From assembly GCA_018389105.1 (NCBI GenBank), contig JACATO010000320.1, positions 868,001-932,000 of the forward strand: a stretch of DNA of 64,000 bases. Reading direction: 5' to 3'. A program made the translations under genes and the position numbers. Source of the stretch: Nautilus pompilius (lineage: Eukaryota > Mollusca > Cephalopoda > Nautilida > Nautilidae). The notes below the pieces were generated by a model that was given only the letters and a program-made list of their open reading frames with translations, ran no database searches and was not told where the DNA came from. Below, in pieces: positions 1-13,017 of the stretch; positions within the stretch are counted from its first letter, which is position 1, and every line of letters begins with the position of its first letter.

Positions 1-3000
1 ATAGGGTTACACGACCTAAGACTGGTTGCTGGGCGGGCAGCAGCTCCTATATCAGAAAGAAATCCATGTACTCAGGTGTTTGCATGTAATTTGTGAATGA
101 TCATCTCTGATTATAAAGGGCAACCATTCTTATTATGCACTCAGTTTCAGTAGCCTAAGTTGGTAACAAGCAGTCAAATATTAATTAATCATTTTAACAC
201 CAGTGTTTCCTCTCTAGATCTGTAGAAGCCAACACTACCCAGCTTCTAGCATACAGATGATAACGGAAGCTCTTAAAGTACAGAAAGAGTTAATGCATGA
301 AAAATAGATTAACCGGTTCTACAAGAGTACAATCACGATGATGCTTTTTCTGCCATTAATAAATGCACATTACTGAAAGAAAGAATTTAAAATGAAAAAT
401 GTCTCAGGAAAAACACTTTAAATATTGAAAAAAAAAATCTATCTAAAAAAAAAAAGAAAAAAAAACTATGTAATCTAGATTTCAAAGCATGCGTAATTTT
501 CTAAGCTGTATACAACTTATTTAACTTCTGGATGTTCAGCCCCGGTCTTGAGAATTCACAATCCAAAAAAAAAAATCAGCAAAACGGATTCTACTGTTGC
601 TATATTTACTAGAAAAATTAGACATCTGCTTTTTGTCACAAAGCATTATATAAAATAGACCAGGCTGTACACTTGTATGACATTTATTTATGTAAACACA
701 TATATAGTTTAGGTAATATCTGGACAACAAGCCAATCACAATGACTTAAAAGACTGTCAACTAACATTATTGCTATGATTGTCTAGTAAGATTTTTTAAA
801 ATTGGCATTAAACATTTAAGTATATAAAATATTTGCCTACTGGCAACCATAATTATGGACTCACCAATGCAATATTCATTGAGCATAGAAGCTATTTTGA
901 AAGGTTAGAAAATAAACTTTCCTTTTTAACAGCCATAAATCTCCTAGTAGTCATGCTTATATAAGTAAAAGCATAATACATGTAAATTGATTTATGCAAG
1001 AAATTCTAGAAAAGCACACCTGAGGAAATTATTGGCATTTGGAAACTGAAGTTAAAAATATTTTAAAAGAAAAGCATTGTGCTACACTAATAGGTTCACT
1101 GATAAAAATCTGCATAACATATCTCTAAGCACTCATTCACACCTACATCTCGATATATATACATTTACAGATGTGCATACAGAACGTTTGATGGTTTATC
1201 TTTACTTCACTGATCACCTTATTAGTATAACTAATACATCTACATTTCAGTAATCTTTCCCAGTCATCATCATCAGATCAAATGCTAAAAAAGGCTTGTT
1301 TTATATGCAATAACATTTCTGCAGAGGGTGTTGCTGTTTTTAGTGTGTTCAAATTGTATACGCTGGTCTCAAACTTGCCACAACTGAGTCACCAAGCCAT
1401 CTGTTCTCTTAGGTGTTATCTTTTTTGGCATGCTTAAACTTTATCATTTAACACAAGTCCCCACATAGTGCTGATGCCAACACTAACTGCAATAATAATA
1501 ATAATATATTCAAGTTAAGTCTAATATTAAATGCAAAACATTAGCAAAAAATAAAACACTGCACAAGAAAACAGGACAAAAAATATGGTGGTGGTGACAG
1601 GGAAAGTTTGTATTTATTAATAAGATGATAGAGAAATACCAAAATGCAAATAACACATCAACATCTTTCTGTTCATATCGTGTTGAGAACATTACTATAA
1701 TATAAATACTTTATTCATTTGGAAACAGAGAGAATTGAACCATGTGTTGGTTGTTCACTGTGCCTCCATCTGTTTGTTCGTTTAAAGTGACCCTGACTAA
1801 ATCAGATAATATATATGGCAATGCTCTGAACAACACAACCCTTTGACAAGTTATGGAATTTGGCAAGCGTCAGAATTTACAATGACTTTAGCACTTATGT
1901 GAACACCTTATTCTACCACATTTAACGCTTATTTTTTAACCAGAAACAGGAGAGAAATATTATATATAGTGACAGATGGACTTAATAAGCAACAGTCTGC
2001 AAAAAAAATAATAATAATAATAAAGCATTTGTACACAACAGATGAGTCTTCTGTGAAAATCTTCTCTTCACCAAAGCCATCTGTCTGTTTTACAGTTCCA
2101 AGTATTTACTCACTTCATCAGTGAAGTGATGCAAATTCAACTGTCAAAACTATTTGAATTAGCTTTTCTTAATGATAATTATTCAGCAAACTTAAGGTTA
2201 AAAAAAAAAACTAATGTGTATGAACCAGCAAGTGTCCCACAGGAATAAAGGTTAAGTGTGGGAGTACCAACCATCATGCATAGTCTTTTCTAACTTTAGC
2301 ATGTTTGCCCCAAAAGTACCGGGTGGAGAAAGTACTGGCAAACCTTGTTTTTAAAAACAGAGAAGGAAAAGTTACATAAACCAAATCTTGAGATTTTAAT
2401 TTAAAACTTTAAAAAATTTCTAAATATAAATCAAGGTGCTGCCATGGTAACCTATCTTTAAAATAAAGCAGTGGACTTATAGCAAATCACTAGTCCTTCT
2501 CCCTTATACTTAAAATTAGAAATTATAATCTTAAAACCTGGATGTAAGCAAATGTATAGGAAAAAGAAGAAAAAAATCCTTTTAAATTCAATTCTACAAC
2601 CTTGAAAAAAAACACAGACAGACATTTTTTAAAATGTAAATGCATGCTGTTTTCAGCTTTACCAGAACAGCTGCAACATCAGGCATCAGCTGTATGAAAA
2701 AAATCCTTTCCAATTTGACTACATTATGAATATCAGATTTATTGTATCTTTTTAATGCCCACACATTTTATAATGACAGCCCTGAGCAAACAGACTACTC
2801 CATAAAGTTACTGTTAACGAGCGAGAGTGGTCACACGAGTCTGCTATCACCACCTTGGGAGTTCCATCAAAACTGAGACAGCAGCTAGCAGTTTTTATCA
2901 GAAGCATCGTTAGCACAACACTCCACCTATAAGATGTAAAGCAATGAACAATATCACTTTAAAAATAGAGAAAGGTGAGGAGCAATAGTGTGGTTGAATA

Positions 3001-3677
3001 TTTTGGAATCCTATTCAAGAATTCTGACAATATAGGGTAAACTAATTATGGCATGCATGTAATTCCTCATTACTTCAAAGAGCTTTTGTTCTCTCAAACC
3101 AGAAACTCAAGCAGTCAAGATCTGCCAGCTAGTAAAGTCGGTGAGAGAGATTAGATTACCACAAAAATGGAAAATTACCTATAGCATGCAATCAAGAATG
3201 CATTTTTGGCCTGGTTCATTAAATGCCTGTCCAACTCTTTAGCTTACACAACCAAACTTTCTTTTGTCACAATGTGTTCGCTAAGTGAATACCAGTCTGA
3301 ATAGCTTCCAAGGCAGATCACTCCCCTATTTTTAACATGATTTGCTAGAAATAAACCAGACCATTGGAACTGGGACTTGCAGACAAGTCTGCGACAGTCT
3401 CCACAAGACGTCATAACATAAACTAGCCAGTCCATTGTTTTAAAAAGGCAAACCAAATGAATTTAAACTGCATATTTTTAAAGCAATGTATCCATTAATT
3501 TGGTTTTTTTTAAAAGCTTTATACAAAAACAAATCTCTCATCAGAATAAAGATTTTTAGAAAACAGAAACATTGTGTAAGGTACCAATAATTTAATGGCA
3601 TATATATATATATAAAAAGCTGCGGGATAATTTTGGGAAGATGTGGCAAAAATACTTTGCTTCACTTGACAACTCAC
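1..3677. other. Non-coding, AT-rich; intron 2 of the convertase gene
   Basis: No exon could be recognised on either strand. The sequence is AT-rich, strongly CpG-poor and dotted with A/T homopolymers and short AT microsatellites (for example 3600-3614). It is read as intron because exon 2 of the minus-strand convertase ends at 3678 with a donor and later exons must lie further left. Confidence 0.6.
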
Positions 3678-3782
3678 CTCAGAATCCATTGCAAGTTTCC
3701 AATGAGTTTCACTGTGTGGTACTGCAGATCTTTTGGAAATTCCAGAAAGTTCAAAAAGGTAAATGTCTTCAAGGCTTCCTAT
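3678..3782 (-). CDS. Furin-family proprotein convertase, coding exon 2 (prodomain with internal cleavage site)
   Basis: Thirty-five codons between a good acceptor (ctttgcag at 3783-3790) and a donor (GAG|gtgagt, 3678/3677), phase 0 on both sides, so it joins exon 1 in frame. The peptide runs IGSLEDIYLFELSGISKRSA then VPHSETHWKLAMDSE. It aligns with human furin from the IFGDYYHF segment through GVTKRSLSPH to REPQ; exon length and both junctions agree. The SGISKR-S site corresponds to the second, pH-dependent cleavage site of the furin prodomain. The histidines in front of that site in furin (YHFWHRG) are replaced here (YLFELSG). The next exon, expected to hold the KR-x-KR primary cleavage site, was not found in 1-3677 and should lie left of the window. 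Confidence 0.8.
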
Positions 3783-6700
3783 CTGCAAAGTGAGAGAGAG
3801 GAAACAAAAAAAAAAAAAAAAAAATCAGAAATAGAGAATTTGTATAGAGTACATTTCCATCTTAAAGGTGTTAAATTTTCCTTTTAGTTTATGGAGTTGT
3901 GTGTCCAGGTTACAGCTTAAGATCTGTACAATAAAATGTGGTAAAATAACAGCAATCATTCCCCAGGTGATCTGGGTCTTCTCTGAACATCTGAAAATGA
4001 CTTTAAGTTTCTCTTATTAAAAACAGCCATTAAAGATACATATCCACTAAATGGCTTTTTTTTAATTAAAAAAAAAAGTGATATAATTATTTAATATTAC
4101 TTGTACACAGCACAAAATAAAACATTTAAAATCTGAAATAACTTTATAGTCATTAATCATTTTTAATAATCAAAATTACTGCATAATTAATAACTCTGAA
4201 GGAAATTCCTTATACAGCAAGTGGCCTGATTCTATTTGAGAAAACATTACACTACTTTAAAAGCAAATATATGAAAATGTGAGTTTAGTTTTCATAAAGA
4301 TTTCATAACTCCTCAGTAATCTAAAGTGTGGCTTTAAAAATTCAATATGACAATCAACAGTTCACATAAAGAATAGAAAGTGGGTGGGGATGACAAAAAT
4401 GCTTCTAGCTACATCATAGCTGACAGTTTTGAATGAAAGTGTCAAATTTATTCTAGAGGGGGAAAAAACTGCTGATAATAAAGCTCTTCCTCTCCAGAAT
4501 TAGAGTAAGAAAAATGGGGTGGAGAGGGAGCGACACTTGTGATTAGAAATCTTACCAAGTTTAATTGAAAGCAGCTTTTATTAATACCAAATTCAAACAA
4601 TAAAGAAAAGAGCAATCTCATTCTAATTAATGAACACTGAAGTAGTGCATTTATTCGCACCTTTTTGTGAGACTCTGTTCCATCAGAAGTAAACCCACAG
4701 CTAAACCTGGCCAGCTGCAGTTGCACAGGTTGGTCAAAAACTAACTCAAAATGTTTTCCAAATAAATTTTATGGCACAAGGTGGACTAAGCTTTCATTTG
4801 TACAGCTGAACATATTTTTTCTACATTTTTTTCACCATCATGCAAAAGTCTCGCTTCAGTATCTTATAGACTCGGTCCGGTAAAAGGAAATGATGGCGAG
4901 AAACAGTCTTAACTACATAAGCTTCTATTTTCCTAGAGGTACATCCAAGGTAATAAAAATGACCCCAACGAATACATTTCTGCACACCCACGTGCAGGTC
5001 TACATTATCGCCAAAATTATCTAATTAGAAAAGCAGATAAACAAAATCAGCACTACTCTTATCAATAGCTGAACTCCTGTACAGCATGCAGCGACCCAGT
5101 GTTGTCAAACATGGACCAAATAGCATCTGGGGGGGGGAGGAAATGGGTTGGCAGGGCTTTTGTTAGACCTGTCACAAGAACCTTTTATAGGAAAACTAGC
5201 CTACAGCATGGTGTTGACACAATGAGGTAATGTTTTACAAGCAAAACAATCCCAGCTCAACATATGCTTGCTTGCTGAAGGACTCCCAGATAACAAATAA
5301 GCAGTACTCTAACCAACCATAAGGTTCTCAAAAATGAATCTGACTTTGAAAAAAAACAAAAAAAAAAACACATTCATCCTGTTTGACATTTATTTTTGGA
5401 AATCTTAGACTCTAAAACTCGCTGTTAGAAGAAATTCCACAGTGCAACATGGAGGCTCTACATAAGTTGTTGACTTCGTGCCCTATAACTTATCTTTAAC
5501 TATTAACATATTAAATTTCTGATACAGTAACTAATGAATATCACTTTACCATAGATTTTTTTTTTTATTTTAGAAGTTTAAGCTTTTTTTTTGTTTTCTC
5601 TAAGACTTAATAATCAGCTGTTAAATGAATTAAACTATTCATTTTTCTTTTGACCTCAAACTATTGCTCCTCCATTACTCTTCCAAGGTTCCGACATTAG
5701 GTAACTGGTGGTTTTAACTTGAAAACTATTTTGACCCTAGAGATTGTAAAACAGATAAATAAATGAATGAAATTCAAACATCCAAAGCACTAACGGAAAT
5801 TAATGTCAAAAGTTTTTTTTAAAAAATTTAATGAAACACTAGCAAAATAGTCAGTGATATTAAATATAAATTCAGAAAGAATTCACACTTTTCTGATATA
5901 AAAGGAATATAAGTAATGAACATAGATAAATTCAGCTTATATTCAAGAAGAGTTAAATGATGACAAGTTTTATATATGAAAGCATGAGCAAGTAATTTGA
6001 CTTGTACATTTGGGCATCAGTAACAACTTTAACAGTTTACCACACAGAATTCTTATCTTAGAATTAAATTGCAAGTGACTAATTTAAAAAGATGCTAAGG
6101 AAAAGGGGGAACAAAATATATACAGTACAGAGGAAATACAGTAAGTATCACACGAGAGCGATCGTCACAAATTTTAAATAACAACCAACCAATGCTCCAA
6201 GATCTGTCCTTTTAAATTATTTTTTGACACGATTGCATACTGTGAATTAATTTCTTAACATAATTTATTTTTGACAGTGGCTTTCCATTTTGATGATTTA
6301 TGTTTGGCCTCTGTGTAAACCGAAGTAGTTAGATTTAAAAATATGTAGATAAATAAAATAATAGTAATCAGCTCATGTAGCTACAGTTGTTAGTACTAAG
6401 TAGTGGCATGAACGCAACATCTTGTCATTAGTCTTGGCTGAAATAGTACTTCGTGGGGAAAGTCCTTCCAAGACAGTAAATTATTTCTAAGTGTTACCAG
6501 CACAGCAAACCAACCTAACAAACAAGTCCTTTCTAAAGCTTTTCATTTTCGGATGTTGGAGGAAACCCATGTGGCCAGCTAGTGTAAAAGAAGCCATGAT
6601 AGAGTGGTGGTATGCCAAACCAAACAGCTGGTCCTTAGCTACTGTAAATCAACAGGTAAGCATGCTTGAAAAAGTGAATCAATCAGACATTCTGTCGCAT

Positions 6701-9700
6701 CATTCTTTTTCTCTAGGTGTATTGTGGAGACACATCTTAGTAGGAAAAAAAAGGAGAGAAAGAGGAAGTTTTATCCCCCCCCACCCCTAATTTAACCCAT
6801 GGTTGCCATAGGTCCAACACAGATAAATAGTGTAGTTAACTTTAATCTGTGACAAGCAAAACTACAACAACAAAAAAGCAAAACTTTAATAGCTACCTCG
6901 AGTTGATCACAGCAGCTGTATTCTGCCTAACAAACAAAGATTAGAGTTGATAAGGATACATTTTTTTTCTTTTCTCATACTTCCATACAGCTATACTTTC
7001 TTTTTTTCTTTTTCACACTTGTTGAAACATGGCTAATTTTACTGCAGGTTGAAATAATAATCAAGGATTTAAAGTGAATAAACACATGTGCACACGCACA
7101 ATATGTTCCTGTTATCATTTTTTTAAAAAAAGAAAACCTATTACCCTAAAAAAAAAGTTTTAAAAAATTAGATACTAGCAGGCTTCCAGTAACAGAATAT
7201 CTTTGTTAAATTTGTATTATAATATGTAGTAACGGCTGAGGCACGATCACGTCACCAACCTACAGAGACAAAAAACAAAAACAAAGGTAAATAGCGACTA
7301 TCAAGAGAGCTTTGGTGACGAGCCACATTAGACCTGACAGTTTGAGGGAGATGTAGTGGCATAATATTGTGTTGATCGGGTGTCTTGCAAAAACGTTGAG
7401 AACAGTAATAAAAATAAACAACAAACAGCGGCAGTTATGGAGTTTTTCTAAAACTGCAGAGCAGCAACAGGTAGCATTCTGGGACGAGAGCGTAAAGCGT
7501 GACAGTGATATTCCAGCTGGCTTTCATTTGAACATCTCCAGCAAATTTTTTTTTTTTTTTTTAAATAAAAAAGTTAATATGACATTTCAGCTTCACACAA
7601 AAAAGGGGGGTGGACTTGCTGTTACTAGGGAAAGTAAATGATAAACATACATCTTCATCCAGATTTTATGACTGATACTGAAATAACAACAACGGTAACG
7701 CCAATAGGGCACCTGAGAAAACAAACAAATTTTCTTTTCTAAAGACAGACGACTTGAAATTAATGCGGCTTGGGAAAAATGCTACAAATATACTACTTTA
7801 TATCAATAGAAGCAATGTGGCATGCGGTAAAGGCAATATAAGTTAAATCGCACTATTCTTGCAAGAGAGCAGTTCTGGTTACTACCAGTCTTGCAGCAGC
7901 TCATCCAGGTAAGTAATTCCTCATATCTTTCGGGTGCCTATGAAAAAAAAGAAAAAAGAAGCTTCTTTTCCTGTAAACACCTCCTCCTCCTGTGGTGATG
8001 GTGACCATCAGTACCAAATAAATAAACACCAGGCTGGAAATGAATGCTAGGAGATGCTCCTTTTTTAGCGATCATGTGATAAGCACTTCAAATGCCGTGT
8101 CTAACAAGAGGCATCTTCAGTTTTAAGGCACCATTCGATAGCCACCTAAAGACAAAGGTAACTTTACACAAATTGTAAACCTCCTGTCCCCACCCCTCCC
8201 CTTGGCCGTCTATGTCTATTATCGGTATTGCCAGAAAAGATTACAGTATAGTATTTTTAAGATATTTAAATATTTTATTCACTGTGCTGAATTCCCCACC
8301 TCTGTGGAATTGTAGATTCAATCTCTAAAATCATTTCATTGGCAATTAAATGATGTGAACATTTCTAATGACATTAATCTATACCTGGTTCCAACAGCAA
8401 AGATCTTCGAACAAAAAGATGCTTTCGTGAGCTACTTTCTACATCTTGCGTTTGGTTACTTTTCAGACAAAGCTAAATGCAACAAATAATAAATAAAATT
8501 TAACTAACTTTATGGTACAAATATATTTCGTTTCCTTATCTTTTAAATTTTTTTTTTTTTAATCTGCAATACTTTTGTTTGCATTAGTTGGTACACTGTG
8601 GTCTACCTGCAAATAAGTCCTGTATCTACTACATTAAAGTAGTCTAAAAGCAGTTTTTCCACTATGTGAATACACCACTGTGTGTGATGATATTTTCAAG
8701 ACTATACAGCTTTAATTTATTCACTGATGGTTTTCATAGAACATGCATGTTTTAAAAATAAATCCTTACTGTTTGAATATTTTCACTATTCAACATTATT
8801 CAATGTAAGTATACATAGGCAAAAGTGATGCTACCTAAATTTTAAAATTTTTAATAATTTCAGTTTTGATTAGGAATTTGCCTGAGATGTTGGCCCTTTA
8901 TTTGAATACTCTTTTTTTTTTACTAAGGAATCCTCGGCGGCCTAACATGTTCAACAAAGATAGTGATTTCACACTGAAATGCATTATAAGCAGGTAAACT
9001 TCACCGGCCACCTGTGTGGGTTTCTTCTTCCTACAGCTAGAGAAAGAAAGAGTTCTAGTAAAAGCTTTGTACACTGGGCTTGTAGCGGCTAACCCCTCAC
9101 CCTGTTCTCTCTGGTGAATGCCTTATGTGCCAAAACAACAACAACAAAGTACAGTAAGAGCGCATAAACAGAACGAATCTAATTTTAAGGGGGGATATGT
9201 TATTTGTGGCTAAGCAGATTAAATAATTAACTAGCTGATCGGTGAGATAACTAACTAATAGGCTGCAGGTGTGAGACCAGCTTGCATGACTGCAAAAACT
9301 TATCAGCTGCAAATAAAATTTTAAAATATTTATACACCAAAAGCAATCCTCCTTAAAGCTAAACCCAATGGCGCCAACAGAGAAGGATTTCAGAAAACGC
9401 AGATCCATTAGTAGTTCCATTAATAAGGTGGTAGGAAAACATCTTATTTCTCTATTAAAATATGACAAATGGTAACATCCATAATCTTAATTTAAGTAAG
9501 CCTTCCTTGTTTGTCTACCAGAATACAGTCTATAAAATTAAAACAAGTTTACTTCAATGTAGAAAAAAAATGCAGATTGGGCTATAACATAGAATCCTTG
9601 ATCTTAGTAACAACTCTTTTGGTATTAAGAGCAAGCCCTATTCCCCATTTAGCAAGAGTATTATTTTTTCTCTTTAAATCCAACGTGAAAAAATGCAGTC

Positions 9701-12700
9701 ACTTTGTTCCTGCCAAAGTGAAACCGGGAATTTTCCTCAGGTGGACGTCGCTGTGCGCACCAATGCTGGCACACAGGTTCAAAGATTTCAGAAATAGTGC
9801 ATTGAAATCTGAAAAAAGTTTTCAGCCAATATATGTATATATTTTAAAGCAACACCACATAAGTTGACCACAAGAAAAGGATCCAGATATTGAACTCTAT
9901 ACACTTACAATAGTTTTTTTTTTTTTTTACAGCTTTATGAAAAGCTGAAAGCTGTGATTAAGCTTAGTTCAGTGTTGGGTTTTGTAGCATTGCATTGAGA
10001 GGAATTTTCCTTCATTCACTAACAGAGGGAAACATATTTCACGTTCTATATCATTTTCACTTTAATCCACTACGTCAAATGCTTACATTAGTTGGATTCT
10101 TTTGTAGCAACTAAACTAGTATTCTACTACCATTTCATAACCTGCATCATTAATAATTCCTTGAGAAATCCAAACTATATCTGCATAAAATCTTTTAAAA
10201 AATTGCTTAAAGCTAGGCCTATTTCTTTTTTCAATGGTTACTACCTCTCTGACTTTTATGCACATTCCTTTGTGAACTAAAACGTTATAAAGTTAGCAAA
10301 GCTGCTGCCTGCAAGCCAAGAGAGTAAATTACATGACGACTATATCGGAACTTTTGAATTAAGCACTCAATGTATCTTTGTGAAATAGCTTGATAGTATT
10401 TCTGAGCTCGCTGAGGAAAATCTCTTTTATTGCAAAGTAGAAAACCTATATTCTTCCTAATTCTATAACATCAATGAATACAATTTTCATTTCTGAAAAT
10501 AATTTAAACCTCTTTTATTTTTTACTAATTTTAATTATCTTTGTTGGCTTTCACTTTAGTTTCTCTTAATGGCATTTACCATATGTAATCAATATACAAA
10601 CTGCCATTAGTAATTATGTTGTGGTTTATTTTTCATATATGCATTTTAAAGATACAAACTACATTGATTTGTCATTTATCATACAATTTATTGTGACCTC
10701 GTCTTCTGTCAATGTGTCATTGTTGCTCCTCACCATGTAATCTGAGAAGAATGCTGATGATCTTTATATAGAGACTGGTCCAACATGTCAATGCTGTTTA
10801 TAAAGACTATAAACAGTTTCTAGTTGGACAGTTCTTACACAATTAATCACTGCCCAAACATTAATAAAAACATATTGCAAGGGTGGTATGACTGTATGAG
10901 TTCCCTGTAGATTAAGAAAATTTACAACATCTGGCACATGATATATTCATTGTACATACATTCTTTTGCTTGTCATGACTGTGAGTCAGAATACCAACCT
11001 GTGACAAAGGATGAGGACTAAGTATGCACCATCTTCCCAACGATTTAAATATAACAGTAACTATTTTAACGAGTGTCATACTGGGCATTAGCAATATATA
11101 TGGCTTTGTAGCACTGATGTGCTTTTGTATACTATTAACAATTTTCTTAAACTATATACATGTCTGCAAATGGTGTAACAGCTTTTCTGCCAACTACCTT
11201 TGTTTGTTTTTCATTCAAATCAAACTTTTATGCTTTTAAATCAGACACTAGAAGAAAATTTTATAGATTTAATGGGAGTCCCCCTGTTTGCTTTGTGATC
11301 ATATCTTTGAAATACATCTCTTAAATACACTAAGCACCCAGGAAATATGTTTACCAGACTAATTATTCAAAAATCTATACAGATTTCAATAAAAGAAAGA
11401 GTTTTAAGATTGCATAAAAATAAAAATCATCATTTTAGAAAAAACATTTGACTATAGTAGAAGCATTTTAATTAAGTAAAGTGCTTTTTTGCAATAAAAT
11501 ACACAAATTCACTCAAAAAAGGACTGTATTCATTTATTGTGTTTCAAATGTTGGTTTAAATTGCTTTTGTTTCTTGACGCTGATGTACCTTTTTCTTAGA
11601 TTAATTGTTCTTATTTATGGTGATTCCATTTGAAAAGGTAAAGGAGCAACATTGTTATGTTATAAAAAGAACATCTACCTTTTCATGCCAAACCGCAATG
11701 AATGCAAAACAATTTTCAACAGCCATTTCCACCTTGACAAAATTTCAAGAACCCAATGAGAGATTATAAAACAATTTATGTAATCTGCACTCAATCCTTC
11801 TGCTACCATGCAGGATGGGTATTTCTGGATTGTGTCGTGAGAAATGCCATTGCATCAAGTATGGCATGGTTCTGAAATAATGCATAGAGCAGCACTTCCA
11901 GCTGCAGCAATACAAAAATTGTGAATATTTTGAAAAAAAAAAAAAAAAAGCTATCTCAGAGAATCTGAGATTTACAGAGATCAGCTCACAATGCTGCAAT
12001 TATGAAACCCTGATAAAGGGTAAGCTCTGCAACCAGATTATCTCAATCTTCAAAACCTCCGTCTGTTATTTTAATGCTTAATCATAATTTAGAAATTCCT
12101 TCCACTCTATTTTTTAAATGTGTAAAGTTGTGGTGTTTTATCCAACATTTACACTAATAATAACTGAAATCTAAAAACCAGAAGAGATGAAAACATTAAA
12201 TGGATTAAGCCAAGTGAATTGGAATAAGAGTGGTTACATGAAGGTTGAAGCAGTTAAATCTGCTCTGAAACTAATAGATATCTCCAATAACTGGTACATA
12301 CTAAAACCAAAAATATATCTAAAAATACATATGTACTATTCTTTTGGGCTACAGGTGCAGTTTACAGGAAGTTATTCAACTTACAATTCGATTTGTACTA
12401 ACCTTATACATGTAATGTTAAGAGGAAGAATTCTTCGACTACAGTGCTTTATATTTTAAATATAGCAATATTTCATTTGACGGCAATTTCTTTCTCTAAC
12501 TATTAAATTTGACTGTAGCCATAGGTTTCTGGTTATTGAAAAGCTTCGTTGAAAATAAACCGGGTAAAAATTGTTTAATCAGCTGAACTAAGCAAACGAG
12601 ATTATGGGGGAACAATAATATGCAAAATATGCAGTGCATAAGTGAAGTTCACCAGCTAAATTAGTCAGATCCTGAATATTTTAGTTTTAAACAAAAAAAA

Positions 12701-13017
12701 AAAATAGTTAGTAATAGCAGCATCAATAGTAACATATTCGCATCGTCAGCTTCGAGAAGTTACATAAATAAACTAGATAGAATTCCTCACGATGCCCTGA
12801 CTTTAAGTTCCGTTTACTTTGGGATTCCTACTGAACAGGATGAATTCTAAATCCAAACAGCAGCTATGCTGTTTGTCGTCGCTTCAAGCTGTGGAAACTG
12901 AATTCAAAAGTTTCTTATGCTCTTAGCTAGAGAAAATGATGGTTACTGCTGCCTTCCCCTTCTTTCTTTGTCGAAATTATTGGACTGTTGTCAACGTAGA
13001 GTCGACTGCGCGGTAAA
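3783..13017. other. Convertase intron 1, unique AT-rich part
   Basis: About 9.2 kb with no supportable exon, RNA gene or recognisable transposon. CpG is rare from the left edge until roughly 12.7-13.0 kb, where it abruptly becomes common. ORFs of 60-120 codons here show no family features. It lies between convertase exons 1 and 2 and is therefore intronic on the minus strand. Confidence 0.65.

Noticed and set aside
7970-8070. Minus-strand stretch encoding a hydrophobic segment ahead of glycines
   Set aside because: It looked like a membrane exon, but it lies between convertase exons 1 and 2 where no such exon belongs, and flanking splice sites are weak.
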